Source of the DNA: Aplectana chamaeleonis
Lineage: Eukaryota > Nematoda > Chromadorea > Rhabditida > Cosmocercidae
DNA: 64,000 nucleotides
Direction: 5' to 3'
Assembly: GCA_029168955.1 (NCBI GenBank)
Contig: JAPDOI010000900.1
Coordinates: forward strand, 117,001 to 181,000
In this document: in pieces, positions 10,817-20,770 of the stretch
Layout of the letters: each line of letters starts with the position of its first letter
Position numbering within the stretch: the stretch's first letter is position 1
Translations under genes and position numbers: made by a program
The notes under the pieces: generated by a model
What the model saw: the letters and a program-made list of their open reading frames with translations, nothing else
What the model was told of the DNA's origin: nothing
Databases searched by the model: none

Positions 10817-11457
10817 CTGAAAACTAGTGAATTACCGGGTTTTCATACTGAAAGCAACACGGCAAATGCCACTTTTTCGAGCTAAGGCGAAACCAGCCTT
10901 CCGCTATATGTACTAACTAGGGAACCTCGCTAGCGATCTATGGACTTTTGAGAATCTGAGGATGTTTCTTGGTAAATTCGGACACGCTTTTTCCAAATCT
11001 GTCGGGGGATTTTGCAAAACACCCCAAGTTAACCAGTTATTACTGATTAAAGTTACTACTTTGTAATTCATGGTTTTTTCGATTCATGGTGTGGCCAGCC
11101 AACGCTTTGTGCCTCTTACAATAGTGCATTGGAAAGGGTAGATTTCGGTTTACAGAAACCTAGCCTGGCGGCCGCGTAGCAAAAATGGGCAGGGCTTGGC
11201 GGAGGCTCGGGTTAGGATGCTTGCCGAAATGTCGCATTTTCAAGCATTCATAAAACCTTTTGAAAAAAGTCGGCACACTCCATCGGACTACTTTTTCATG
11301 TGCAGGAAGACAAGAAGAACACTTTCAGCCCAAAATACGGAAAAATTCGTTCACTATCACTAAAAATGAAAATGCATGGGGAAAATTGAAGAATTTGTTT
11401 TTCTCGGAATCAATGCAGGGCAAGCTCGTTTAAAAGCCGATTCAACAAAGTTCTATT

Positions 11458-11567
11458 ACTCGATCTACAGCGTGATTCACCAAAAACTGCTCGGGAGAGC
11501 TGGGGTGGTACCCTTCTGCAGGCATTTTATATGGCAACAATGCACAAATTTGACGATAATAAGTCGT
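11458..11567 (-). CDS. Possible short exon of the same unidentified gene
   Basis: The minus strand reads TTYYRQICALLPYKMPAEGY.. and ends at GATCGA|GTAATAG, an acceptable 5' splice site at 11457. The overlapping frame from 11705 is also open through here, so which frame is used is undecided. No convincing acceptor is seen, so support is weak on its own. Confidence 0.2.
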
Positions 11568-11704
11568 TTACTCAGCATTGGTGGTACGTTGCAAAGAAGT
11601 GAACAAAACAGATATGACGTTCTCACTCCGCAGGCTGGTTCCTGACAACCCATTTCATAGCAGTCGATCATCTCGACTTTGAAAAGGTAATCTACTAGAC
11701 TTAC

Positions 11705-11932
11705 GAAAAACCCGGGATGGTGGTCAGCGTATTCGGCTTTGTGCCACGAGTGCTTCAGCAAGTTGACCAAGCGATATCGATTAGTGGTTTCTGATGAGCG
11801 GTCAAACTGTATAATTTTAGGCGCACTTTGATATGATAGAAAGTACTTTGAAATGTTCTCAATTTTTGAATGTTCTGTATTTGTGAGGCTAATTCGGTGG
11901 ACGAGTTGTCCCAGGCCCGTATTTTTCTTCCT
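11705..11932 (-). CDS. Possible exon of an unidentified gene
   Basis: About 75 codons encode NTGLGQLVHRISLTNTE.. and ..NLLKHSWHKAEYADHHPGFF, followed exactly by GTAAGTCTAG, a consensus donor. The upstream acceptor is poor. A stretch of about 110 bp around LGQLVH is also present inside the TTAA-flanked MITE at 50.8-51.2 kb, so this may be transposon-derived, or the MITE may have captured it. No family is recognised. Confidence 0.3.
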
Positions 11933-12108
11933 TTACAGTAGCTGCATGAGAACGAGGCAGAATGAGGGCATCTACTTCCTATGGTGTGAGAAAGGAGATG
12001 CGGTTGAAATTCATCTATCCCTGTAGCCGCGATTGAGTTCGAAAGTCAGGAAGAGTGTGTGGCCCGTGGTGATGAGTGAAGGGAGTCGGGCCTCTTGTGG
12101 TCGCTTAA

Positions 12109-12568
12109 AGGCATCGTACGCGCAGAAAACCGTATATTATTTTTTCATGTTTTTGTGTAGCTTGGCCTCTCTAGTGAACGAAAATGTCGAAGGAGCGCAT
12201 GAAAAACCTTCATTTGTAGAGAAAAGTCAATAGGAACACATTGTAAATACGAATTTGAAATTCGCGCCAAAATCCTTTATGAAGTTTTTCTGCTTTCGGA
12301 GGCCTCGTCACTCTCATTTTCGGAGTTTTTCTGCATGTGGAGTTCGTGCCGTAACTATTTTTCATGTTGTCTTACGGTCGCACCAACATTCTAGGAAAAA
12401 GTGCTAGATGACTGGTGAAAATTGGTGGCGGATCTTCATCTTTGACACCTTCCAACCTCATTGCCCAACGTTTTTGACGCACCAAAGTTTACCAGTGTGG
12501 TCTACCGGGCTCAATCATGAAATTGAGCCTGAAAAAATGAAAATTGATTTCCAGCGCAAACGATGCCT
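12109..12568. mobile_element. TTAA-flanked MITE, copy 1
   Basis: TTAA lies on both sides (12105-12108, 12569-12572). The ends AGGCATCGTACGCGCAGAAA and the complement of TTTCCAGCGCAAACGATGCCT form terminal inverted repeats. The TTAA target is the hallmark of piggyBac-type insertion, although the terminal bases differ from classical piggyBac ends. The 460-bp body has no coding capacity. Relatives are at 50.8, 51.9 and 52.4 kb, and an internal fragment at 27.3 kb. Confidence 0.75.
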
Positions 12569-12580
12569 TTAAGTCGGACT

Positions 12581-12680
12581 CATACTTCCTGCGACCAGCG
12601 ACAGTGCATTTCACACATATCGATGTTCGGTCGATAATGATGGAAAACATTGCTTCGCGTCGCTCGTCGCTGGAAGTATG
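12581..12680. repeat. Small hairpin
   Basis: CATACTTCC..CCAGCGAC (12581-12603) pairs with GTCGCTGGAAGTATG (12666-12680). It lies between the TTAA MITE and the hAT element. It is probably the remnant of another inverted-repeat element, into whose right flank the hAT element inserted. Confidence 0.5.
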
Positions 12681-12720
12681 ATCTCGGCCTTATATCTCGC
12701 TTATTTGGAGGAATTGAGAT

Positions 12721-13548
12721 CAGGGGTGTGCATTTTCCGTTTACCGATTTACCGGATTTACCGGTGTTTTTCGGTAAATTTGAATTTACCGATTTACCTA
12801 TTTTTTCTCGAAAGTTACCGAAAAAGAAAATTGGGCGTTTTTCGCCCAATCGCCCTACTCCTTACTCGTATTTCTTGGGTTTACCACTGTTATAGTACGC
12901 TTTTGGCGCGATATCCTCCTTACTTTTTGGATATTCAAACGATCTCTTCACCTTTTGTGTCACGTGTTTTCTTTTTATCGAGATACCACTCCGAAAAATA
13001 CATATTTTATTAAGAAATGTACGCAGGTTTGCAACGCAGCAGAGTCCTGAAGCAAAAATATCAGGAACTGGAAAAAATCTTTTCGAAGCACCCTGACACA
13101 ACACTGGATCCACTTCAGTCCTGGAACGACCCCATTGTGAAAGCGTCGTACCGGCACCTTTCCTCACTGACCAATAAGTACTTTTGCGCGCCTCCTGGCA
13201 CAGTTGAGGCGGGAAGGATGTTTTCCTCAGCTGGCCTGTATTTCAGTCACTACAGAAAGGCCTTGACGACAGAAAATTTTGGAATGTTACTTTTTCTCAA
13301 AGTCAACGTTCCGCTTATCCAGTTCAGCCTTTGAGCTCACTTTAGTATGTAAAACTGACTCATTATTTGCACTATCCTCATGCACTATTGAAAATGATAG
13401 ATAAATATTATGGTTCGTTTGTGCTATCGTATAGGATATGTGCCGAAGTCAAAGTCAGAATTTTTCCCGAATTTTCCGTTTTTACCGTATTTTCCGAGAA
13501 AAAATTTCGGTAAAAAATCTACCGAAAATAATTTCCCGCACACCCCTG
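12721..13548. mobile_element. hAT transposon deletion derivative with exact 8-bp TSD
   Basis: The termini CAGGGGTGTGC and GCACACCCCTG are perfect 11-bp inverted repeats of typical hAT form. The host sequence ATTGAGAT is duplicated exactly at 12713-12720 and 13549-13556. Both sub-terminal regions are packed with short TTACCG/CGGTAA motifs in opposite orientation, as expected for transposase-binding repeats. Inside, 13017-13334 keeps the C-terminal dimerisation part of a hAT transposase. The element is 828 bp and non-autonomous. Confidence 0.95.
13017..13334 (+). pseudogene. hAT transposase C-terminal (dimerisation) fragment
   Basis: The 105-codon frame contains WNDPIVKASYRHLSSLTNKY, FCAPPGTVEAGRMFSSAG and LLFLKVNVPL. 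These match the hAT family C-terminal dimerisation domain, whose usual pattern is a Leu-Ala-Tyr-Leu helix, P-(A/G)-(T/S), E-R-x-F-S and a Leu-rich helix. The BED finger, the DDE catalytic core and most of the insertion domain are missing, so it cannot catalyse transposition. It lies wholly inside the 12721-13548 element. Confidence 0.9.
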
Positions 13549-13556
13549 ATTGAGAT

Positions 13557-14626
13557 CACGCACTTAGCACGTCTTATACAAGAGGAGTCTGCTACACAAC
13601 AGAACCAACATCACAACATTCATATCTGAGGGTATACTGTGCCTTTCTATTGCGGAGTTTCCGGGCGACCTTACCACAGTTTGTAGAGGACAGGCAGGCC
13701 TGGGACGAAAAGAATATCTTCTCTGGCAAACGGGGTAGCAGCAAGGGAGGTAGGTCCGCCTCTAATCCCACCCCTACAAAGGTTCAGCAGCAAGTCTAGA
13801 GCGGCCGGCTTGCTGCCGTGAAAATTCTGATTGGTCAGCTGCGGAAGTGGGCGGACACTGGGCGGGGACAAAAATCCGCCCTTGGTGCTGCGAGCGAGCG
13901 AGCTCGGAGATGTCCGCCCTTTGACCTGCAGCGCGAGAGTCGACGCAAACGCTCCACCCTCCTCGCCTGCTATTGGTCGAATTCAAATGCCGCTTCGCGC
14001 AATCGACCTTTCGACGGCATCGATCGGTCAGAATTCAACCAAACGGCTTCAGGCCGCTTTTTTCCATTATTTTTTATTTTTTCATGTAATTTTGCTTGAT
14101 TTCTAACTTTATGTGTCTCTCTTCATCTCCTCCGTAGTCAAGCGCTAGAAAAACGTCAGGACTACCCCATTTTGAGCTCTCACCGTACTTCCCTTACAGT
14201 TTTATGCTTTTTCGTGTTATTTGAAATTTTTCTTGTGTACATACTAAAGACATCAGCTGCATTTTTATCGTGCACACGATTTACAGTTTACGATTTTCAG
14301 AAGTCTTTCTCAAAAAATTCGTTTGCAGCATGGAATATTTTTCACATCCTTGAATTCGTTTTCCCAGCTTGTGAACATTTCTCACTCCTGATTTGCTGTT
14401 TTCTGCTTGTTGATCTCTTCATCCGGGTTTACATGAGTTTGAAATGCTTGCTGTAGCATAAATTGAGTTTTATGTAGTGGAAGTGCATCAATGCAAAAAA
14501 TGTATATAAGAAATTGGATAAGAAATGAGAGGAAATCGATTCGTAGATTTACTGGAAATATTTTCCACTCATCTACATTTTCACAACCTTTTGCCAATTA
14601 TTTTGAAATGTCAAAAATTTTGGGAA
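13557..14626. other. Non-coding gap with repeat fragments and CCAAT-like motifs
   Basis: Sequence at 13570-13650 (AAGAGGAGTCTGCTACACAA.. CATATCTGAG) recurs in divergent form at 58215-58290, so it is a dispersed repeat. The stretch 13780-14040 is GC-rich, with repeated GGGCGGAC words and two inverted CCAAT boxes (ATTGGTC at 13831 and 13974), which could be a promoter, though no gene start is recognised downstream. The rest is A/T-rich and shows nothing. Confidence 0.35.
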
Positions 14627-14630
14627 TTAA

Positions 14631-14859
14631 AGTCTGTCTGAATGAGTGTCCGCCCAGGCGGTCGGCGTGCGTGTCGAACAGGAGTGGAGAGGGCATTTGT
14701 TGGACATGAGAATCGATTAACACGAATATTACACGAGGAAGGAGTAATATTCCAGTCGGCTGCTTGCAGCCCCGACAAGACTCTTCCAAAAAAGGCTACA
14801 AGACGGCCGTTCAACATGCACGCCGACCGCTTGGGCGGACATTATCATTCGGGCAGACC
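14631..14859. mobile_element. MITE with long inverted ends, TTAA-like flanks
   Basis: The left end (AGTCTGTCTGAATGAG, then TGTCCGCCCAGGCGGTCGGC) is matched by the inverted right end (..GCCGACCGCTTGGGCGGACA, TTATCATTCGGGCAGACC). TTAA precedes it (14627-14630) and TTAC follows (14860-14863), suggesting a mutated TTAA duplication. It is about 230 bp long with no coding content. Confidence 0.65.
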
Positions 14860-15018
14860 TTACATGTACTGTTCAGAAATGTTGTTTAATGTTGAACTCC
14901 GTTTTCGTAACTTCTGGAGTTTTACCGTATTACACGCATTCCCATTCCTAATGTTTGAAAAGTGCAGTGATCGTGAGCTTGTCGTCGACTATTCCCAGAA
15001 TGCTTTCCCGCAGACTGA

Positions 15019-15289
15019 CGCTGGCTGGAGGTGTTGGGTGTTGAGATTGTGGAGGATAGGCCAGGTGCTGCACAAGATCTCCGTTACTTGTGGAGCTACA
15101 AAAAACTGGAGGTCAGTTGTTACATGCAAGCAAGACTCTCACATGAACATGATAAGTTGTTTTAGACAAGAAAGAATGTTTTTTCAGACTCTGCACATCG
15201 AATCCTGCTCGATTTCGAACGACGATATTGCTGCGATCCTGCACCCTGCTCCGTCCGTGAAGTACGTGTGCCTGAGGAGCGCCCAATGA
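15019..15289 (+). CDS. Possible last two exons of an LRR-like host gene
   Basis: Segment 15019-15111 encodes RWLEVLGVEIVEDRP.. and ..LWSYKKLE. A 76-bp intron follows (GAG|GTCAGT at 15112, GTTTTTTCAG at 15187), then 15188-15289 encodes TLHIESCSISNDDIAAIL.. to a TGA. The joined reading (..KKLE-TLHIESCSISNDDI) has leucine-rich-repeat character, as in nematode F-box/FTH-type proteins. The phase is consistent across the intron. Upstream, the frame is closed by TGA at 15016 and no clear acceptor is seen, so it may be a pseudogene. An AAATAA lies 15 bp after the stop. Confidence 0.4.
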
Positions 15290-15490
15290 GAGTTTTATTG
15301 CAAATAACTTCTCAAGTAATTGGTTTTAGACTGTTCTATGTGATGGTTTTTTTAAACGTGTGATTAACGATGTGAACGCGCCGCCATCTTGTCTTGTCGT
15401 CGGGGGAGTCATCGGAAAGACGGCTTAGAGTCCTGTCGATCAGACGTCGAGCTCAGACCATTTTGGGAATGTGAGTTGTGATATTCAGTG

Positions 15491-15683
15491 AGCAACTTGA
15501 ATGTCTCAAGTTACTTACTCATAGCATACAAGTCACATACACAATGTGGTAAGTAACTTACCCGAGGAAAACTTTCACAGGGTCGCCTCGGGTAACTTGC
15601 TTACCACATTGTGTATGTGAATTTTATGCTATGAGTAAGTAACTTCGGACGTTCAAGTTACTTATTGCTTACCACAAGTTGCT
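15491..15683. repeat. Hairpin element (60-bp arms, 18-bp loop)
   Basis: The arm 15508-15567 and the arm 15586-15645 are inverted copies with only a few mismatches. Outer words AGCAACTT (15491) and AAGTTGCT (ending 15683) extend the symmetry. GTAACTT/AAGTTAC words recur through it, and GAATGTCTCA is shared with the element at 20.8 kb. It is a foldback MITE with no coding content. Confidence 0.8.
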
Positions 15684-16137
15684 CTCCCGAATTTTTCAGA
15701 ATTTTTTTGTATTTTTTGCGTTGTATATGCTTTTGACTTTTGTTTTTCTTGTTCTGCCCCGTTACTCTGCCTACGGTTCGATCAAGATGCATTAAATTGA
15801 ATTTATCTCACTTTTATTGCAGTGTCATTCCGTAGTGTCATATCTTTCTATCTGCTCATCATTCCGAACCCGGTTACCTCTAAACCAATCTCATGGATAC
15901 TGAAACTAACTCATTTAAGCTTTGTAAACATTGTGGTCGTCATGCATATATTCTGTTGTAGTGTTCTGACATAGTCTTGACTGAGTTTGGCGAAGCATGG
16001 TTTTCTTTTTGCATCTCAAACATCAGATCATCATGAAGTGCCTTCAAAGGCTTTCTAGTCACACGTTAAACCTCTATTGTATAAGCAATTCCGAGAAATA
16101 AATTTGCATCTGTTACTACCTGCAGTTTTTATTATAT

Positions 16138-16273
16138 GTTGCTCCAGAATTCTTTAGCGGGCTCACTCAAGAGCCAGGTTGTAATGGAGCGATTTTGGAT
16201 TTACGGCAAATTCAAAAGGTCCTCTACTACAACCTGGTCTTAGGTGAGGCCGCTAAAAAAGAATTTTTGAGCA
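16138..16273. mobile_element. Short hairpin MITE
   Basis: The left half (TTGCTCCAGAATTCTTTAGC.. GAGCCAGGTTGTAATGGAG) is repeated inverted in the right half (CTCTACTACAACCTGGTC.. GCTAAAAAAGAATTTTTGAG). About 135 bp form almost one continuous imperfect hairpin. Confidence 0.65.
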
Positions 16274-17063
16274 GTACGGGTGTTGGAGAAATTGTTTGCA
16301 AGGGCGTATTAGGGCAGGATGAAGGGCGAATATAGAAATTTGCGGCAGCAAGGGCATAGTTTCAGGATGGACAAGCAGCCCTGGCAAGGCCGGTCACCGC
16401 CCGTGCAAGGCTAGCCACCTGCCTTTCCCCTCGGACTAAAGTGGCTGGTTTTCCCTGAAGTGTACTGCTTTGAACGGACGGAGCACGGACGGAGGCTCCG
16501 CCCCAAACACGCCCCTTTCCGACTATCAAGGGTGGGGCCCGAAACGTGAACCTGCCCTGCGCCCTCCTTCCTGCTGCCCCGTTTGCCAGAGTTTAGCATC
16601 TCAGGGTTTTCTTTTTGACAGAAGAACCTGCGTTGTCCCGCTTCGGCCGAAGGCGCGGTTCCGGTCAACGGTATTGCACACCGAGAAAACTGGTTTTAGG
16701 CGATTTTTTGCGCAACTCTGAGGTTATGGGAGGGGTGTAAGGTATAAATTTGCAGATAATTTCACGGAAATTTTTAAATCTTTTTTTTAATTACAGGGGA
16801 TGTACGTTGTCTACGAAGTGAATGATTAAAGCGTTAACAGGCTCTACTAATGCATGCATTTTGTCTGAGAGTATGTAGTACGAGCTCAAACTTGAGCTAA
16901 GGTCTAAACAGGCTACGGCGCGAGGTGTGATACAACCCAACATTAGTCCGACCCCCCACCCAAGTCAAGCGATCTGCTCAGCCCCCCCCCCCCCCGGGGG
17001 GAAAATGATGGCGACGACCGGGGGGGGGGCTCATTTCGTAATTTTTTATTTTATTTTTTTTAA
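16274..17063. other. Non-coding gap with C/G homopolymer runs
   Basis: It holds GC-rich sequence (16440-16680) with no recognised element, then a half-copy of the 17.4-kb palindrome (AGGTGTGATACAA, 16923-16935) and long C and G runs around 16983-17025. Open frames here lack motifs. Confidence 0.4.
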
Positions 17064-17433
17064 CGCACACAAAATTTTATTGATGGAGGTTCAATCCGAA
17101 CAGCGCTACATAGGCTGGGGGGGGCCTGTTTTCACGCCCTGAGGGTACATAGGGGCGGTTTCAGGTATCAAAACCATATTTAGTAATTGGCTATTCGGCT
17201 GTGAAAACGCACCCGAAATTTCACGGATGCAGCTTCAAGTCGAACAGCGCTACATAGGATGGGGTCCATGAAAAAATGTGCGTCCGGATTTGTGAAATAT
17301 TTACAAGTATTTAGCGAATTGTTAATTAGGGAGTTTCGCGTTGCTACAACATGCGGAAAACCTAGTCACGGACCCAATTAATCAATTTCATTCTTTTACC
17401 CGGTTAAAATCGGTGTTTGAAGACCCACTTCTA

Positions 17434-17461
17434 GGTGTGATACAATCGATTGTATCACACC
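17434..17461. repeat. Perfect 28-bp palindrome
   Basis: GGTGTGATACAATC followed by its exact complement (GATTGTATCACACC), centred on ATCGAT. A second copy starts 14 bp further on. Confidence 0.95.
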
Positions 17462-17474
17462 CAATTCGTATAGA

Positions 17475-17510
17475 TTTAGGTGTGATACAATCGATTGTAT
17501 CACACCTAAA
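17475..17510. repeat. Perfect 36-bp palindrome
   Basis: TTTAGGTGTGATACAATC followed by its exact complement, containing the same 28-bp core as the neighbouring palindrome. The half-site AGGTGTGATACAA also occurs alone at 16923, so the motif may be an element terminus that became duplicated head to head. Confidence 0.95.
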
Positions 17511-17689
17511 AATGGGTCATCAAAGACCGTTTTCAACCGGTTAAAAGAATGAAATTGATTACTTGGGTCCGTGACTAGGTTTTCCGCACGTTGTAGCAAC
17601 GCGAAACTCCCTAATTAAAAATTCGATAAATACTTGTAAATATTTCACAACAATTCCGGACTTGGAACATTTTTTATAGACCCCATCCT

Positions 17690-18110
17690 ATGTAGCGCTG
17701 TTCGGCTTGAAGCTGCGTCCATGAAATTTTGGGTGCATTTAACATCCGGATAGCCAAATACTAATGTGGTTTTGATGCCTGAAACCGCACCTATGTGCCC
17801 TCAGGGCATGAAATTAGACTCCGCCCACCCTATGTAGCTCTGTTCGGATTGAAGCTGCATCCATGAAACTTTTGGGAGCGTTTTCACATCCGGATAGCCA
17901 ATTACAAAATGTGGTTTTGATGCCTGAAATAGCACCTATGTGCCCTCAGGGCATGAAAAAAGGCTCCGCCCACCCTTTGTAGCGCTGTTCGGATACATGC
18001 TGCATCCATGAAACTTTGGGAGCGTTTTCACATGCGGACATTCGTATTCAAAATGTGGGTTCCCCGCCCACAACCGCTCCTATGTGCCCTGAGAGCGTAA
18101 AAATCGAAAG
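17690..18110. repeat. About 145-bp tandem units (three copies)
   Basis: TGTAGCGCTGTTCGG..GCTGC.TCCATGAAA (starting near 17690, 17832 and 17977) recurs with ..GTGCCCTCAGGGCATGAAA at the end of each unit. The left arm of the foldback carries two inverted units (17098, 17242). The array therefore makes up part of the arms. Confidence 0.75.
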
Positions 18111-19880
18111 GCGATTTCATTAAGGAAATTGCGAGATATAACAGTGAACAATGCTCTTCTCATACAGTCAACTATCCATTATTTCTCAGAATTGCGAAAT
18201 TTTTATATTTAGCGGGATCGAACCTGTGAACTCTATATCGCCTAAGAATGCATGTTAGATTACGAAATTCCAGAACATCTATGTCATTTTGTTGACAGGA
18301 TAGTCCGCTTGTAATGACCTCGATGACATCGAATACTCAACACCGCTGCTGCTGACATATCCAGTCGCGCTTTGACGACACATTTCACCTTTCCAAGAAT
18401 CCTCCATGCCAGAGTCATTAACGATGGCCGCGCTACCGTCGTCAATTGTCTTGCATATTTTATCACCAGTGAATTGTGAACTCTTCTTGTGTGTTCCTGC
18501 CTCATTTTTACATCCCCATTTCATGTCTTGCCTCATTTGTTTTTTCGCAAATGTTTCTCACTATTCAGTTTCTTTTTTAATCTCCTGTCTCATTTTGCTC
18601 TCTCAGTATAATCTCCAGTTTTAATTTGACCTTTTATTGTGATCTCATTTTGCCGTCATTTTTATACTAACGGTATGGTTCTCAACCCCCCCCCTCCGGC
18701 CTGATAGAAAACCATCCTGTTTCTCGGTTGACCGAAGGTCCGACCCCCCATCCCACCGGATGTCGATGGGTCCAACCCCCCTCTGTGATACATCACAGCT
18801 CACGCCGAACCCAGGGTCAAGAATACTGCTATTACATAGTTATAGCCTATCTCCCTCATCTTGAGCCGGTCGAAGTGAGGCTTATCGAACTTATCACGTC
18901 AAAACTTCCTTATCACTGTCAAAATTACCATGAGCGACCGCTCCGCTGCTTACTCCGCCTGGACTCAACCAAGCTAGGCTTTAAGTAGAGAGAAGTTGCT
19001 CACTCGTACTGCTAAGGAATTGGTACTGTTCATTTTAACCTTTTCCCAATAAATATGCCTTCATTTTTGTCAGAATTTTTGTTATCTAACTTTGGCAGAA
19101 GCTTTTTCTCCAATAATAACACCACCTATTCTTTAATAATCTAGCCCGGAATTTTTAGGACCCTCCCAAACAAGTACAAATATTGGAAAAAATTATGCCA
19201 TCCCCGTTGTCCGGCCGAACAACAACTGGCTGACTCTGGTTTTCTTGCACTAATAAATGCCTCGTTTTTTTTCCTCAGCTCTTTGATCCAAAACCTTGAC
19301 CATTGTTTTCTGTGCCTGTTTCATCTTACTTAACTTCACAATAATATGAAACTGTTCTCATCTGGTTGATTGCTTTTGTCTACATCTTCATCAGATACAT
19401 TTTTAGCGTAGTTTCTCTTCTGATTTTCGATTGAGGCTCTCTTCTTTCTGCTGTCCGCCTGGTATTGTATCCGTTTCCCTTTCTCGTTAATGATGTCTCG
19501 TTTCACTATGGATATAAAGCAAATTGCTATCGCCGTGAAGAAGTTTCGGTGGGGTTGGCGGACCAACTAAGCCGGTATCCGGAGTCGCTTCGTCCACAAA
19601 TTACAGTGCTAGCCACCTACTGCCCTTCTCCACCAATCGACATGCTTTCATTTCTGGCTCACGTATTGCTGTAGTATCTTATAATTAGCACATTATTGTG
19701 TTAATTGCTTTATTTCGCATTTCTACTGGCACATGTACCTCTTTTACGTTTTATTGCATTGGTTTGTGATGAGTTTCGATTGTAAATTAATGAATAAGTG
19801 CATTTGAACAAATTTAACAAAGGTGTTCGGTTTGCCATTGCGGACCTAGGTTCGCGCATTGCGGCAGCATTTCTTTCCCA
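18111..19880. other. Mostly unassigned region
   Basis: No transposon ends are recognised. Two minus-strand hydrophilic frames could be exon remnants: 18279-18536 (..IVNDSGMEDSWKGEMC..) and 19336-19566 (..KRDIINEKGKRIQYQ.. to ..SNQPDENSFILL). Neither has clear splice signals or a known domain. A pyrimidine-rich stretch with C runs lies at 18685-18785. Confidence 0.25.
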
Positions 19881-19889
19881 CGACCTGTT

Positions 19890-20180
19890 ACTCTGAGTTT
19901 TAGGCGAGAAATGGCCGCGAAATGCCTGCTTTCCGTGTTAAAAGCCGAGAAATAGCTGGACGCCGCCAAATAGCCCAGAAGAAGACGCCAAACAATGCTC
20001 GCCGCGAAATAGCCACGGAAAGCCTGCTTTCCCCGTAATTGCAGAGAATTAGCGGGGAAATGGCTGGTTGCCGCCAGATAGAAGACAGACAGCCGAGAAA
20101 AAACCGCCAAATAATGCTGGATGCGAAACGGGCACCAATAAATGCTCGCCGCAAAATAGCCGAGGAATAATGCTCTCCAG
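19890..20180. repeat. Degenerate repeats of a CCGCGAAATAGCC-type word
   Basis: Words like CGCCGCGAAATAGCC and CGCCAAATAGCC recur irregularly with mismatches and in both senses. Both strands stay open by chance (133- and 95-codon frames). It is probably an old, decayed tandem or inverted array. Confidence 0.4.
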
Positions 20181-20409
20181 GACGCATTCCAGAGGCACGA
20201 TTCAGATGTCAACACCTACGTCGGTTCAGTTACCTATGTCTAAGGTATTTGTGCCTCGCTCAGTTTCTGAAGACCTCGCTCAAACGCTGGCGGTCCCAGA
20301 TGGAGGCTCAGCAAGCGGCAGCACCAAAGTTATTTTTAAATACTTCTCATTATTTTTCCGCTGTTCCTCCGCTATTTCTTGTCTATTGCATGAAAAAACC
20401 GGGAGATGA

Positions 20410-20462
20410 CCGAGAAATGGTCCACCAGGAGCCACTGCGGAGCCTGGTGGGCTATTTCTCGG
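20410..20462. repeat. Hairpin (20-bp arms)
   Basis: CCGAGAAATGGTCCACCAGG (20410-20429) pairs with CCTGGTGGGCTATTTCTCGG (20443-20462), separated by 13 bp. There are two mismatches. Confidence 0.7.
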
Positions 20463-20770
20463 GCGAAATTCTCAAAGGGTGAATCCATACGACCGTGGCG
20501 AGGATGATGTCCTTGCCACGGACTGTGGTGGATGACCCCTTGCTGCGGGCCGTGACATACAGTATCCTTGTTGGGGTACACCAGCTCACGTCTACGGGGT
20601 GGGACCGCGCCCCAGCGCCACGTGCTTCTATTAAAAGACGACGTGCTGCCGCGTGGGAAACGTGGGTACGGCAAAAGTTTTGCCTCTCTGCGCCACGTAT
20701 TCCTATCGAGCAGGCCACGTGCTCCTCGGAGCAGCAAGTGCTGCGTTTTCGTTCCCCTGAACTTGTACTC

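Larger units (their letters stand above)
17064..17878. mobile_element. Large foldback element centred at about 17471
   Basis: The left arm (about 17064-17470) and right arm (about 17471-17878) are inverted copies about 400 bp long. Anchor pairs are TTGCTACAAC (17341) with GTTGTAGCAA (ending 17599), GAACAGCGCTACATAGG (17242) with its complement (ending 17703), and the same word at 17098 with 17844. All give one symmetry centre. The core carries two perfect palindromes (separate entries). The right side continues in repeats to about 18110. Confidence 0.85.

Noticed and set aside
18195..18265. tRNA-like 3' half (antisense GGGATCGAACCTGTGAACTC)
   Set aside because: The T-arm stem does not pair, and no acceptor stem, A box or complete cloverleaf can be drawn. 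A loosely similar sequence at 50190 suggests a repeat.
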